Origin: Halisarca cf. caerulea | Taxonomy: Eukaryota; Porifera; Demospongiae; Chondrillida; Halisarcidae | Length of the DNA: 27,500 nucleotides | Reading direction: 5' to 3' | Assembly: GCA_963170055.1 (NCBI GenBank) | Contig: CAUJGJ010000397.1 | Location: forward strand, 9,299,301 to 9,326,800 | Part shown: in pieces, positions 17,028-27,452 of the stretch | How the letters are laid out: the number at the start of each line of letters is the position of its first letter | Numbering within the stretch: the stretch's first letter is position 1 | Notes under the pieces: generated by a model | Databases searched by the model: none | Told to the model about the DNA's origin: nothing | The model's input: the letters and a program-made list of their open reading frames with translations, nothing else | Program-made: the position numbers and the translations under genes

Positions 17028-17918
17028 CGCAGGTGAGTTATGTGCACATAAAGCGAAATTTCAAAATGGCCGCCGCAAAGTTGGTCACAAATATACCCCC
17101 ATTTTCTTCTTTGGGAGTACATAATTTGAAGAAACAAAGATAAAAGTAAGCTATTTGAACACTTTAACCCCCTATTTCTTTACTTTATTTACTTTGAACC
17201 AACGTATTGAAGGAGAAAATTGGGACGTATTTGATGTATATGATTTTAACTTCATCCCAAAACGCGGAATACTCAACGATTGTGTGGAGGCAAGCTATGT
17301 ACAGCGAAGAGTTCTTTGGAACGGTAGCTAACTTTTCACCGTAGGGCCTCAAGAAATTCGACTTCATTTCTGAGATGTGCAGGTTTTTCTGTTATTTTAG
17401 GAAAAATATTACACAAACACGTGCACATAAAACAAAAGAAACAAGCTTTTACGAGGCCCTACAGTGAAAAGTTAGTCTTACCCTTTGTTAACAAGCTTGT
17501 AAATTCTCAAAGCTCCAGCGGGTGGTTTTCATCTCCGCGTTTTGAGAAGAAAACTAGTCGTTCAAAATACTCTTCTTCTAGCTACAGTCACACGGACGTC
17601 AGGTGACTGTTACTCGTAAACGTATAGTTGCGAAAGTATACGGATTTTCGTACGCAAAGCCTTTGTTCGATTTTGAAGCGAAATCGGGCGAAAAGGAACA
17701 AAACGTGTACAAAAATTCGAACATGAGGAGGAACTGGAGATGTTTGAGACTTACATGTGCACAAATTCAACTTGGCTTGCTAAATGATCGAAATGCATCG
17801 TGAATAGTCACGCAAACTGCACCTGATCATAGCTCGATAATTAGATGCAAATTGATTACAATGTGTGAAGCCACAAAAACGCCCCTCAGCTGCTCGATGT
17901 GCACATAACCTACCTGCG
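17028..17918. mobile_element. Non-autonomous DNA element (MITE-like) with CGCAGGT ends, copy 1
   Basis: 891 bp bounded by inverted repeats of about 22 bp (CGCAGGTGAGTTATGTGCAC at left; the right end has AG for GA) and a 2-bp duplication TA. The interior has no coding capacity but folds back: CTAACTTTTCACCGTAGGG at 17328-17350 pairs with 17453-17475 (22 of 23), and AAAACGCGGA-type boxes lie symmetrically further out. It shares its ends with the element at 24031-24905. The family is unassigned. Confidence 0.75.
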
Positions 17919-18103
17919 TAACTTTTATTGAAATTGTTACTGTCATTTATAATTAAAAAAACTGACTAGATCATGATTCCAATATATTGTTTGGATTATT
18001 GAATGCTAAAACTTGACACACACACACAGACACATTTTACTACACCACTACTCAAAACCATGCATTTCTTACAGTGATCTTTCGAGTCCATTAGAAAGAT
18101 TTT

Positions 18104-18165
18104 CAAGTGATTCGAGTTTCCAGGGCCGTAGGCGGCCCACGAGTTTTTTAAACTCGAATCACTTG
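18104..18165. repeat. 16-bp perfect inverted repeat
   Basis: CAAGTGATTCGAGTTT at 18104-18119 is inverted exactly at 18150-18165, around a 30-base loop that itself contains GGGCCG and CGGCCC. It abuts a minisatellite. It could be a tiny foldback element or a collapsed end of a larger transposon. Confidence 0.8.
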
Positions 18166-18420
18166 TTACATGCTGGAATGCAAATTTATGTTCTTAAGTT
18201 TCATCTACATTATATTACAGAATACAAATTTGTGTTCTAAAGTACAATATTGGATTATGAATTTGTGCTCTGAAGTACAAATTAAATAGAATCAAGTAGA
18301 ATAGTGTTGGATTACATACTTGTGCTCTGAAGTACAATGTTGGATTACAAATTTGTGCTCTGCATTGGAATACAAAATTTGTGCTTTGAAATGCAATGGT
18401 TGGAGTAAAATTTGTGTTGT
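18166..18420. repeat. Degenerate minisatellite
   Basis: Irregular tandem copies around the core ACAAATTTGTGCTCTGAAGT with TTGGATTA between them, spaced roughly 30-60 bases. Copies differ by substitutions and small indels. The peptide readable on the minus strand is only the repeat in translation. Confidence 0.7.
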
Positions 18421-21400
18421 CATCCATTGACACAATCTTCTTCCTCTTGTAGGAGCAATTATAGCCAGAGTAGCCCAAGAAGTGGAATATTCTGCATTGT
18501 ATACTCTCCAGAGAGGACACTACATGTGATATAAGAAAAGATGTTGAACATTTAGTCAGTATAACAGTACAAATTCTTAATTGTCAAATAAAATGTTCAG
18601 TGCTAATTATCGGATAGTATAATCAGTACTGTGATCTGATACAAAATTATCAAATCAAAGTATACGCATGGGAAGAAAAAAAAAGTGAAGAAAAAAATTG
18701 TGCAGAATTTTCTTCATTTCTTCGTACTGGTTCACTGTATCTGCACGAAACAATTTCTATCAGGTAGCTTGTTATATGTACTTTCGTTTGATACTAAACA
18801 TAGAATGACAACTATTGGTTAAACAGAATAACAGGCGTTCTCCTTTGAGCTATAAAATTGTAAAGAAAGGCCAGTAGGATTCATAGGTATGAAGCTGTGG
18901 ACCTACTACACATAGAGAGGGTTTGTCATAGTATTATCTAAAACTTCCATGTTAGGGATTTTCATAGGCCAAGTAGATTTTTAGATAATGAACAAAAACA
19001 ACAATATGACACTACAAGCACTCACGGTTTTACCTGAAACCTTCGAAGGAGGCAAACAATTGAAATCCCCAACATGTCTTTATGTCTGTATGTTATGTCT
19101 TTAAAACTTCAAATACTAACAAAAAAACCTAAAAACAAAGGCCGATCGTTCATATGTCACATTATACCGACTTTTAAAGATCTAACCAAACTAGAAGTGC
19201 TTCGTTGCCATTTTGTCGCTTGACTAGCGGGTGACATAAAAGAAGATTATGTGCAAAATTACATGACGTCACGTATCGGCTGCACACCTAATGCTATTAG
19301 TCACGCCAAGTTCACATGTGGAAGCCAGAGGAATGCACAAATTCCTTCTATTAGGCGCCTGCCCAGGATTCTAGAGGATTTTGGACACATTCCACATGCG
19401 TACAAACAGCTATAGTCTAAGAGATCAATGTACAAAGAAATTAGAGATTGTTTCAAGAAGCTGCTAATTAAATAACCTATAGTGTAATATAACTGCATGT
19501 ACAATGTTGTAATACCATAGACACTCTAAATAATATTATTGCATACAGTTCATATAAACCATGCAATAGTTGGAGATCAAGTTGCTTTGTGCTTTCTGCC
19601 ACCCCCCACATAGTTGACTGAGATGTTCTTCCTCTACAGTAACTGTAAAAAGAATTTGGCTCACTTCCTTGAGAGCATGTATTTCTGACTTCGTGGAGCC
19701 AGGTGCGTATTTACGTTTAGTCGCATAAAGGAATATTTGGCTGAACGTAAATCTGCCGTCGGATATCTTTCTTGCATTCCCATGTGTCCATTCACTCACC
19801 CATTTCGCCTTCTTACGAATTGTCTCACGCTTCATCCTTTCTTTGAGTTGTAGATACAGTTTTGTTAAATATCGCTTAAAATCCAAATCATGTATATATA
19901 ACATATTGCTGTATGGCAGTGGGGCCCCATATTTATTCTGGGGTCCCCATATCTATGTAGATTTGGGGATGGGGTCCTCATATCTACAGGGGGCCATATA
20001 TCATTATGACACCGGAAGTGTCCGGAACGTCTGTAACGATGTGTATATATATATGCCAACAACATGGCAGACTTTTAGGTGGTAGTTGGTATTGCTGTAA
20101 TATTTTAGTGAACCTTGTGTCTTTGTTCCTATTTTTGTCAACCTTCTAGCCATAAGAAGTTGGTTTGAGAGTTATTTACAAAGTTTCAAGCCGCACCAAG
20201 AATTTCCGTGGGTCTTCAAGATGTAGAAGTACACCAACAAGTATAGATGTGTTGTCTGTGTTTGAAAAGCTTCGGAACTACTCAAAACCTTATGTAAGCT
20301 GTTCTGATGCCTCCTCTAACGCAAGATAACTCAGACGCCACATTTAGGACGAAAACGTCCAGGGATAGATGGCTAAACCGAAAAATCTTATCTTACGTTA
20401 CACTGGTACGACATGTGCAACATGTGCAGTGTTACCAAAATGGCCATCCTAAAGTCGGCTGACATCAACCCCCACTTTTCTTGTGTTTAGTGTACTTTAG
20501 GAATACAAAAAGCATACAAAACATTGATATGACTATTTAATGCTACCAAAGTTCACTTAACTTGGTTGTAAATACTTCACAAAGCTGAAAAAACAACCAC
20601 AGATTCAGACCTTAAAAATAACTTCAGTGCAAAACCCGGTCAAGTAAACCATCATTTAGAACAGCCATACTTTGTCAAGAACATTCTAACATCAATATCT
20701 AAATTTTCACTGCTGGCGAACTTACCATTCTCTTTCGTTCCTGAGATGTCCATCAAAGTGTTGTTTTTGACATAGAATAAAACCACAAACTTGTGCACAT
20801 GTCAGGAATGGAGCATGCTATCAAAATTGACAGCGGTGAAAATTTAGTTTTACCTATCGTGATCTAACTCTCGCGACATGGCTCCTCCACACAACCGTTT
20901 AGATGACTGGGTTTTTGAAATAATTTCACTCGTTGCAACAGTCTCTCACCATTTGTCACAATGCTGTCACACGATATGATGACATCACCAACCAGAGGTA
21001 ACAATCAATAAAATTGATAGATAATTGATTCTAGCACAAACAAATAACTATTAAAGCGTTTTGAAAACACGATATGTGCAGACTATTGCGATACACGATA
21101 CAATTCACTTCTGTTTGAGAACAAGAAGGTGAATATTACAAGCGACTTCATTCACGTGACTAACGCACATCAGTAAAACGTGGTATTATTCAATCAAATC
21201 CCTTTGTGAACCGCACAACGCCCCTCTGTTTACAGAATAGGCACATGTCATACCTGCATACCACGGAAGTCTATGGATTTCAAGAAAAGGTTTAAGAAAG
21301 CAGACAGGTGAGATGACTTGGGAAAGCTTTGTTTCTTTCTTTTCGGAAACAGGTGAGATGAAAGCTTTGTTATTTTGTTTAACCATTTTGGAGTGTCTAA

Positions 21401-21432
21401 ATGTGTATTCAAAGTGGTTTGGTGCCGTTTAG
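18421..21432. other. Non-coding region, one unassigned reading frame
   Basis: No gene I can name. A 122-codon minus-strand frame at 19536-19904 has a basic stretch MKRETIRKKAKWVSEW and ordinary-looking composition, but I recognise no domain; it could be a worn transposon exon or chance. Positions 19915-20010 hold GGGGCCCC/GGGGTCC-CATAT boxes in direct and inverted order, and about 20043-20054 a short TA run. Positions 21186-21386 contain a stretch that recurs at the window end (see 27468-27500). Confidence 0.4.
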
Positions 21433-21631
21433 CAGTGGCGGATCTAGAAATCTTAGAAGGGGGTGGCACCTTCTAACCTAAGTGGGCTGTCAAGGGTTAG
21501 CAGTATAATTTCAATTACAGTATTGTTACTGTAGTAATGATGTCATGATCAAAGTTCTAATGTACATATAAATTCATACAATGTCATTTAATTTAGCAAA
21601 ATAAGCAATGCCATATTATACTTATAGTCTA

Positions 21632-21991
21632 TCATGTTTCATCTGATTCAGTTAAAAGGCAAGGGAGTTGCATTCTCCTAGGGTGCATTTCCTTGAAACT
21701 CTGTACAAGATCCTTCATTCCTGCTTGGGAATTCAGATTTTCACAAATCTCACGATTGATCTTTATTAGGGTTAACCCACGTAGGCGTTGAGTAGTCATA
21801 CTTGACTGATGAGGAGTTTTGATAAGCTTTAGCTGACTAAAACTTCTTTCGCTCTCACAGAAAGTGATGATTAGGGTGAGGGCTAGCTGCAGTAGTGTCT
21901 TAATATTAGGAAAACTTGTTCTGTCGCAGGTTTGGAGGTAGGAAATCTTGTTCTGTCGCAGGTTGGACTTCGCCAACCAGCAACTCAGCAC
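21632..21991 (-). pseudogene. hAT transposase C-terminal dimerisation domain fragment
   Basis: The reading FPNIKTLLQLALTLIITF, then CESERSFSQLKLIKT, MTTQRLRGLTLIKINREI is the hATC dimerisation region (Dimer_Tnp_hAT) in the form seen in ZMYM1-like transposases. It ends at a stop 199 bp inside the left terminus, as expected for the natural C-terminus. Upstream the frame is lost; a short direct duplication of CTTGTTCTGTCGCAGGTT (about 21915-21975) lies at that edge. The catalytic middle is found further right at 23548-24030. Confidence 0.85.
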
Positions 21992-23547
21992 TATGCAGCC
22001 TGCACTTCAAAATGGAAGTGTAGAACTCGAAAACTGTGCTGTAGAAATAGATAGGATTGTCTTAATGAGAGCTAGCTTTCAAAACTAGATGCAAGAAAAC
22101 CATTTGCTTGGTGGTAAATGTGCTGGCTACCATTTCTCTTGGTCTGTATTGATACAGTTGTGCAGCACCTTTTGTAATGACCTCCCCTCAACTCACACAC
22201 ACTTCAGTGCAATCATTACCATGTTCTGTTCGGAATCAATTCTACATATTAGACAACAGAACTCCAGCTGAAGGTTTACTGACTGAGACTCGTGATGTGA
22301 TGTCATTGACTTCAAAGATTTCCAAACAACTAAGGAATAGAGCAAGTCACTGTTATTCAATGAAATCCAGCATCAGTTTTCAAACACCCGATAGCTTGCC
22401 TCCCTTTTCAGAAGTGAATATGAGGAGCCGAACAAGACAAGCACCACAGACAGCTAAATTACATATACCGACATCTTGTAATTTGGAGCTGGAGATACCT
22501 GGGCAAGCACAAGGGAGTGGTGCTACTCTCCTATACAGTCCCCATGTGCATGACTCAGCCATCAAGTTAGCAAACAATTAATTAAATTTTCAGTTGCAAT
22601 TGGTGTATGTTGGTACATCTGACAATGTATACTACAGATGCAATATGAAGTTCTGAACCATAATGCATACTAAACAGAACAAATTTATGCTCCACTGCAA
22701 CATTTATAATAGCTATGTGCTATTGACTATGTATAGGGTGATTGATGCTTCGCAATGGCCTTCAGTTTCGACACACATTGTCATAACTATATTATATCAA
22801 ATTAGAAATGTATGAGGTTTGGTACTGCATAGGATACGACACCATGCAAAATTATGGATGTAATCATGACATATTTGAAATGTTGCTCGTTCCAAGACCT
22901 AGGTTCAGATGCAGTCCAACAACAGGTGTCTTGACGTACAATTTACTAAGTAATTTTATCATCATTCTGACGAATTTTCCGACACCAAACAAACACGCAC
23001 TGCAATGTACAGCATGAACATCTACATACGAGAAACAGAAAAGAATCAATAGCGTACTCTATACCAGGTACTACTAAGTCGATAAACTCGTTCGCCGTCT
23101 TCAGAATCTTCGTCTGAATCATCATTTTCTTCTTTGCTGCAGTCGTCCTCGCCATTGGTACTGCTCATATTGGTACTGTCCTACCCCTAGCTTTTCAACT
23201 ATCCCTTCGTAATATCCATAAGTATGTTCTTCTTCGTAATTAAAGTGAATTTCGAGCTTATTGTACGACGTACCCGAGCAGTACAGACTGATTTCTCCTT
23301 TGCGCTTGCTATCAAACGTACATAAGTTGCTCAACCGGTTCCCACTGTGACGTCACACCACCCTTCAACACTGTTCCCCGGAATACCGGAACTCGCCCAC
23401 GCATTAATTGGATTTTGATCACCTTTTAACCACTGTAACTCCCCCACCAAATGTGGGGGTGCACTAAGTTGGGTATCAAATTGTATCATTTTTTATACTC
23501 ATTCATATATCAAAAACTGTGTAGATATCAGTGGCCCTTTAAAGGCA
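21992..23547. other. Interior of the hAT without recognisable transposase
   Basis: The part of the transposase between SSSFLIAFK (ending near 23540) and the C-terminal domain is missing or replaced. The similarity stops at TTTAAAGGGCCACTG (minus strand, about 23528-23542), which looks like the edge of another insertion whose other end I could not find. On the minus strand 23122-23334 reads a Tyr/Glu-rich peptide (EEEHTYGYYEGIVEKLGVGQ), followed in another frame by an acidic Ser/Asp/Glu-rich stretch; I cannot assign it. A palindrome TGTGACGTCACA (CRE-like) at 23346-23357 lies just upstream of it, and CCCCCAC/GTGGGGG forms a hairpin near 23443-23461. Confidence 0.4.
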
Positions 23548-24030
23548 ATCAAGAAGGATGATGATTCCAGTTGATGTAAATATTCATTAGCCTTTGTAAT
23601 AGTTTCCCCATCCCAATCCCATCCAGTAGGGAGGTTTGCAAATTGTCTGGGACACACCATGGCTTGCAGAGCCATGTTTACTGCTGGGAGCAGATCTAAG
23701 AAGACTGCATAGGAGTCAATACGTTGAACTCATCTCACTGCATAGGAGTCACTACGTTGAACCCATCTCGTTCGGCAAGCATCCTTGAGTTTCTTTGATC
23801 CCTCTGCTGGGCACAATGCATCCATCGTCCTGTCAAGCAGCCTCTGTTTCTTTGCTGAAAACTTGAAAAACTTGGCAATGTCTCCGATAAGAGATTAAGG
23901 ACTACAATGCAGTGATCACGGCTAAATTAAGCTTATGTGCTGCACAGTGTGTGTAAATTGCCATAGGAAGCTGCTGACGTATGATAGCTGCACATCCAGA
24001 CCTAGATCCCGACATGTTAGAAGCACCATC
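23548..24030 (-). pseudogene. hAT transposase, central catalytic fragment
   Basis: Minus-strand reading begins right after the inserted element with SNMSGSRSGCAAIIRQQLP, MAIYTHCAAHKLNLAVITA, as in DUF4371 hATs, where it follows the catalytic CYDGA. It then has a stop and an internal loss before GDIAKFFKFSAKKQRLLD, and continues through KKLKDACRTRWVQR and LPTGWDWDGETITKAN to SSSFLIAFK. A 33-bp in-frame tandem duplication (23705-23770) repeats RWVQR-x-DSYAV; one copy has TGA for the tryptophan. The domain order agrees with the pieces on either side. Confidence 0.88.
23705..23770. repeat. 33-bp tandem duplication
   Basis: Two adjacent units starting CTGCATAGGAGTCA at 23705 and 23738, differing at three or four bases. 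Inside the hAT reading frame they encode eleven residues each. Confidence 0.93.
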
Positions 24031-24905
24031 CGCAGGTATGTTATGTCCGAAAACAGGGAGGATTGTTTATGTACAGAACAATTGTTTACATAGCAATTAC
24101 TTTGTTTACATTAGAAGGAATTTCATGCAATAGTCACATGAAATCGCCGACTAAACACCTTGAACAAAAGTTTGATCAAACGAAAGCATTCCCAAAGACT
24201 TTTTCCATTGCTAATTTCGTTGATCTACCTCATAGATAAATTCGCTCGTTGAAAAAAGCTAACTCAGCAGCTTTTCTACCAGCAAGCACTCGCAGGCTGG
24301 TTTGGTATGACGTAATCAAAGCACGTGACTGCATGTGATATTCGACGAAGAAGGGAGATGACTCCACAAGATTATATCAATCGAAATTCCGGTCGTGGAA
24401 GTTATAGGTTTTGGTATCGAAACTTTCAGAGATTGTTCCTAAAGGACCAAACCCTCAGAATCGAAAAATGAATCTTCGCGCGTTGTTCCATTCATTTTAT
24501 GTCCGGCGGTTTGTGGCCGGACGGGTGTATTTCTTTTGGATAACCTTGGACATAAAAGTCGTGGAATGGAGCAGCGATTTTCATTTTTCGATTTAGTAAG
24601 TTTATACTTTGTTCTACCTTTTGAACCTATTTTTGTGTGCAAACCCCCCGATTTCTATGACCGGAATTTGCCATCTTTGTGTTTCACGTAGGCCTGGCGA
24701 AAGGTCCACAAAGACAATCTTTAAGTTACTTTATAAGCCTCTAGTCTGCTCAGGTACAAATGAAATATGTTCTTGATCTTGTATAAGCATATTTCAGAAC
24801 TGTATATCTTGTTACGCCGAAAATCAGGGGGAGGGGGTTGTAATAGTGCTTGGATAACGCCCGCCATTTTGTTGTTATGTCCAAATCGGACATAACCTAC
24901 CTGCG
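24031..24905. mobile_element. Non-autonomous DNA element (MITE-like) with CGCAGGT ends, copy 2
   Basis: 875 bp, terminal inverted repeats CGCAGGTATGTTATGTCCGA (left) and the same with G for T at position 8 (right), 2-bp duplication TC. It splits the hAT transposase exactly between the Asp codon of CYDG and the following GA-SNMSG, so both ends are confirmed by the interrupted protein. The interior has no gene but folds back: AATCGAAAAATGAA...TTTTATGTCC at 24459-24504 pairs imperfectly with 24548-24594. Related to 17028-17918. Confidence 0.85.
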
Positions 24906-26160
24906 TCATAACACTGTCCTTGCAAATTAGACAGTGGCAGCCCCCAAATAGTTAGCTGATGAAGTGTAGTGCTTGCCAGTACTTCCCCAGTAATTCTGTC
25001 CACTTGAGCGAAATCAACAAATTCTTCTTTTACAGTGTACTCACTGACATAGCGAAGGCAAATAGATAATTGCTCCTTGTTGGATACATCGCAAACTTCA
25101 TCTGCGATGATCGAGTAGAATGAGGCCAATTTCACTTGATCTAATATTTCATGCTGGATTCTTCTACAGATGACTTCAATCAACTGGGTTTGAATGGTCT
25201 TTGATGTATATCTGGCATTGCGGGGTGCATTTTGTAGATGATCTTTCAAAATGCTATCAGTCTCAGCTCTGAAACGGACAAGTTCAATGAAATTTCCTTC
25301 ATTTGCTATTCCATCTTGGTCCTCATCCCAGTTAATGTGATCATCCCTGTGCCCTCACATGGCGAGTCCTTGCTTTCCACACAGCAAAATCACCTTCATA
25401 AGTGATTCGATTACCAGCTGATTATGCTCCATCCTCCTCTGAGCTGCACTTTGTATTGGCACTTCAATTGCCTTGTCAGTATGCTGATGGCGAGTGATGA
25501 ACTTGGCCATTTTTTCCATGGCATCAAGATGGCAGTCTCGTTTGGCATGTTCCACTAACTTCTGTGTTCTTCCACAATTTGAATGTCTTCGTCACAAACT
25601 GACCAGATCTTTGCCCACCAACACTGATAGGAGCAAAAATAGCACAGGCACGACAGAATGCCCCATCAAGCCGAGTGCTGTAGTGGAGCCATGGATGTGC
25701 TTTCAGTCATGATGGTTGAAATTTCCAAGCTACTCGTGACTGACCCTGAGAAGTGTGTGTGCGAGGGTATGATGACGCATTTGAACATGGGTCGCGCGTG
25801 AGAATGTTGTACTTATCGTCTTTACTGAGGGTATGGAGATTTATGTTCAACTGCAAAAGTTGCCCGATGTCACACTCAGCTGCAGTGTGGGAGATATCAT
25901 TTCGGCTGGATGTAGTGGGCACTTCTGAACCTGGGCATAATAAATAACACATGGGTAGACTAGTAAAGGCATATCTAGCTACATACTTGTACACAATATT
26001 GCTCACAATTGTCATGATCTTGTTCAGAATCCAGTGGTGCTGTTTCATTGCTTGGTACATTCGTCTGCATGCCATCACTGCCTAGCTCCTCTGTGCAAAG
26101 TATGCTGTCCTCACTATCACCTTCATCAATATCAGACTCATTGCTAGGCCCACACTCTAA
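24906..26160 (-). pseudogene. hAT transposase N-terminal half (TTF-type zinc finger, DUF4371)
   Basis: Minus-strand reading in order: an acidic segment SNESDIDEGDSEDS (near 26100-26150); a probable small intron ending at TTATGCCCAG next to 25930; CDIGQLLQLNINLHTLSKDD and YPRTHTSQGQSRVAWKFQPS; a TTF-type zinc finger with GAFCRACAIFAP; HAKRDCHLDAMEKMAKF; then DUF4371 with ILKDHLQNAPRNARYTSK and FYSIIADEVCDVSNKEQLSI (first catalytic Asp), ending at GQCYD where the small element is inserted. In-frame TGA stops at 25707-25709 (after KFQPS) and 25355-25357 (after KQGLAM) disable it. ZMYM1-like hATs have exactly this order. The true start codon is not identified. Confidence 0.88.
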
Positions 26161-26601
26161 GAAATAGTGTGCAGAATAACTTGCTGGCTAATACAGTAAC
26201 CCAGTTTACAGTGCTTACTTTTACTTATTTTGGTAATATAAGCATACAATCCTCCTGGTCCACTTTGGCGCTTTCCTGGTCTCTGAGGCTCCATTGGCTA
26301 TGGTCAGATTACACCTTTAATTTGAGCTGCAAACCCACGAGGAAGCCATAATATAGAAAGGTTATGATGTCATATCATACCGCATAACAAAATGGCTGCC
26401 AGAGCACAGACAAAGTTTATTTGGTCATTTAGAGACTGCTTAAAATGCCTCTTGTCTTCTATATACAGGCTTGAAAGTTGATATATGAACCTATTAGCAG
26501 TTAGCTGTAAGTTTTAAAATAAAATATTAGTGTTTGTATGTTTATATCGCTGAATTCCCAAGGAATCAGTACAAACTTAATTAATGTGAAGGTTTTACAA
26601 A
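26161..26601. other. hAT 5' non-coding part
   Basis: Between the first recognisable transposase codons and the right-end hairpin. No frame with recognisable content; it may contain promoter and 5' exon. A TATTAG acceptor-like site lies at the upstream edge of the acidic segment. Confidence 0.4.
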
Positions 26602-26651
26602 GGGGGTGGCAGTTGCCTCCTGTGCCACCCCCTGGATCCGCCACTGTTTAG

Positions 26652-26946
26652 TATAGTCCGGCATAGCCAGGCCCTTTTCCCACATATTTCCATTTACACA
26701 GAATGCGGGAAAAGGGTCTGGTGCAAAACCGCAGGTTTTCTGTTCTGTTCTGTGTCCTTCGCGCACTCCGGCACTTGTCGATAAGTAATTACTTTGATCT
26801 GTGACCACAAAATCAACATACAATGCATAAGTAATGAGTCTGTACCAGCGATTGAAGCTCAATAGAGTGCACGCACTTGCAAGTCTTAGAATTGATTCTG
26901 TTTCAGAAGTAATGGTTACAATGGCAAAGCCCCAAAAACGACACTA
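26652..26946. other. Spacer with a 15-bp inverted repeat
   Basis: No gene. CCAGGCCCTTTTCCC at 26667-26681 is inverted at 26707-26721 with one mismatch, around a 25-base loop. It may be a tiny foldback or the edge of an older element. Confidence 0.5.
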
Positions 26947-27450
26947 CCGTATAGCCGGAAATTTTCGCGAGAATAAAATTTCGCGTTTTTCGCGATGAAG
27001 CTGTCACCGCGAAAATATATTCGCGAAATTCGGCAAGAAGTCTCTACTAAAGTACTCTTCCGTTCGTTCGAAGTCTCACCCTGATCATAGTAGTCCCTCT
27101 CTAGCGGGATGCGACCATTTGCCGTTGAAAGGGCGAATAGAAAGCTATTCAGTGGATATCCTGGAATCGAAAGTCAGCCGCGGATCTTACATGAAGTTCA
27201 CTGCATAGCGAAAAGTTCAAGTAGCCAAATATGCCATTAAATGTGGAAATAAAATACAATTACTGTACCCTATCCAAAACGCTTCTCTCTGTTCGCACGA
27301 ACATCTACACGTGGCGGTGACACAAAAAAACGCGAACTAGGTAGGGTGAACGCGAATAGTTTACTCTGAATCGCGAAAATTAAATCGCGAAAAATCTGCT
27401 TTTGAGCGAAATCGCGAAATTTTATTCCGCGAAAATTTCCGGCTATAGGG
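26947..27450. mobile_element. MITE with TA duplication and CGCGAAA-rich ends
   Basis: 504 bp. Ends start CCGTATAGCCGGAAATTTTC (left) and CCCTATAGCCGGAAATTTTC (right, inverted); similarity runs on for about 40 bases with one indel. TA flanks both sides (26945-26946 and 27451-27452), which suggests a Tc1/mariner-type or similar mobilising transposase. The interior repeats CGCGAAA and CGCGAAT many times in both orientations and has no coding capacity. Confidence 0.85.
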
Positions 27451-27452
27451 TA

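Larger units (their letters stand above)
21433..26646 (-). mobile_element. hAT DNA transposon, decayed, DUF4371/ZMYM1-like
   Basis: 5214 bp. The ends CAGTGGCGGATC at 21433 and its inverse at 26646 are typical of animal hAT elements of this group. A 5-bp TTTAG lies on both outer sides (21428-21432 and 26647-26651); most hATs make 8 bp, but some lineages make 5. Each end has a hairpin: TTAGAAGG/CCTTCTAA at 21453-21476, and GGGGGTGGCA (26602-26611) with TGCCACCCCC (26623-26632). The transposase runs on the minus strand in several broken pieces. A second element (24031-24905) is inserted in it. The copy is inactive. Confidence 0.88.

Noticed and set aside
19536..19904. 122-residue minus-strand frame as a gene
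   Set aside because: Composition is protein-like and a basic WV-EW stretch hints at a transposase N-terminus, but no domain is recognisable and no continuation was found.
22177..22581. 134-residue plus-strand frame inside the hAT
   Set aside because: Opposite strand to the transposase, no recognisable domain; probably chance or part of an unidentified insertion.
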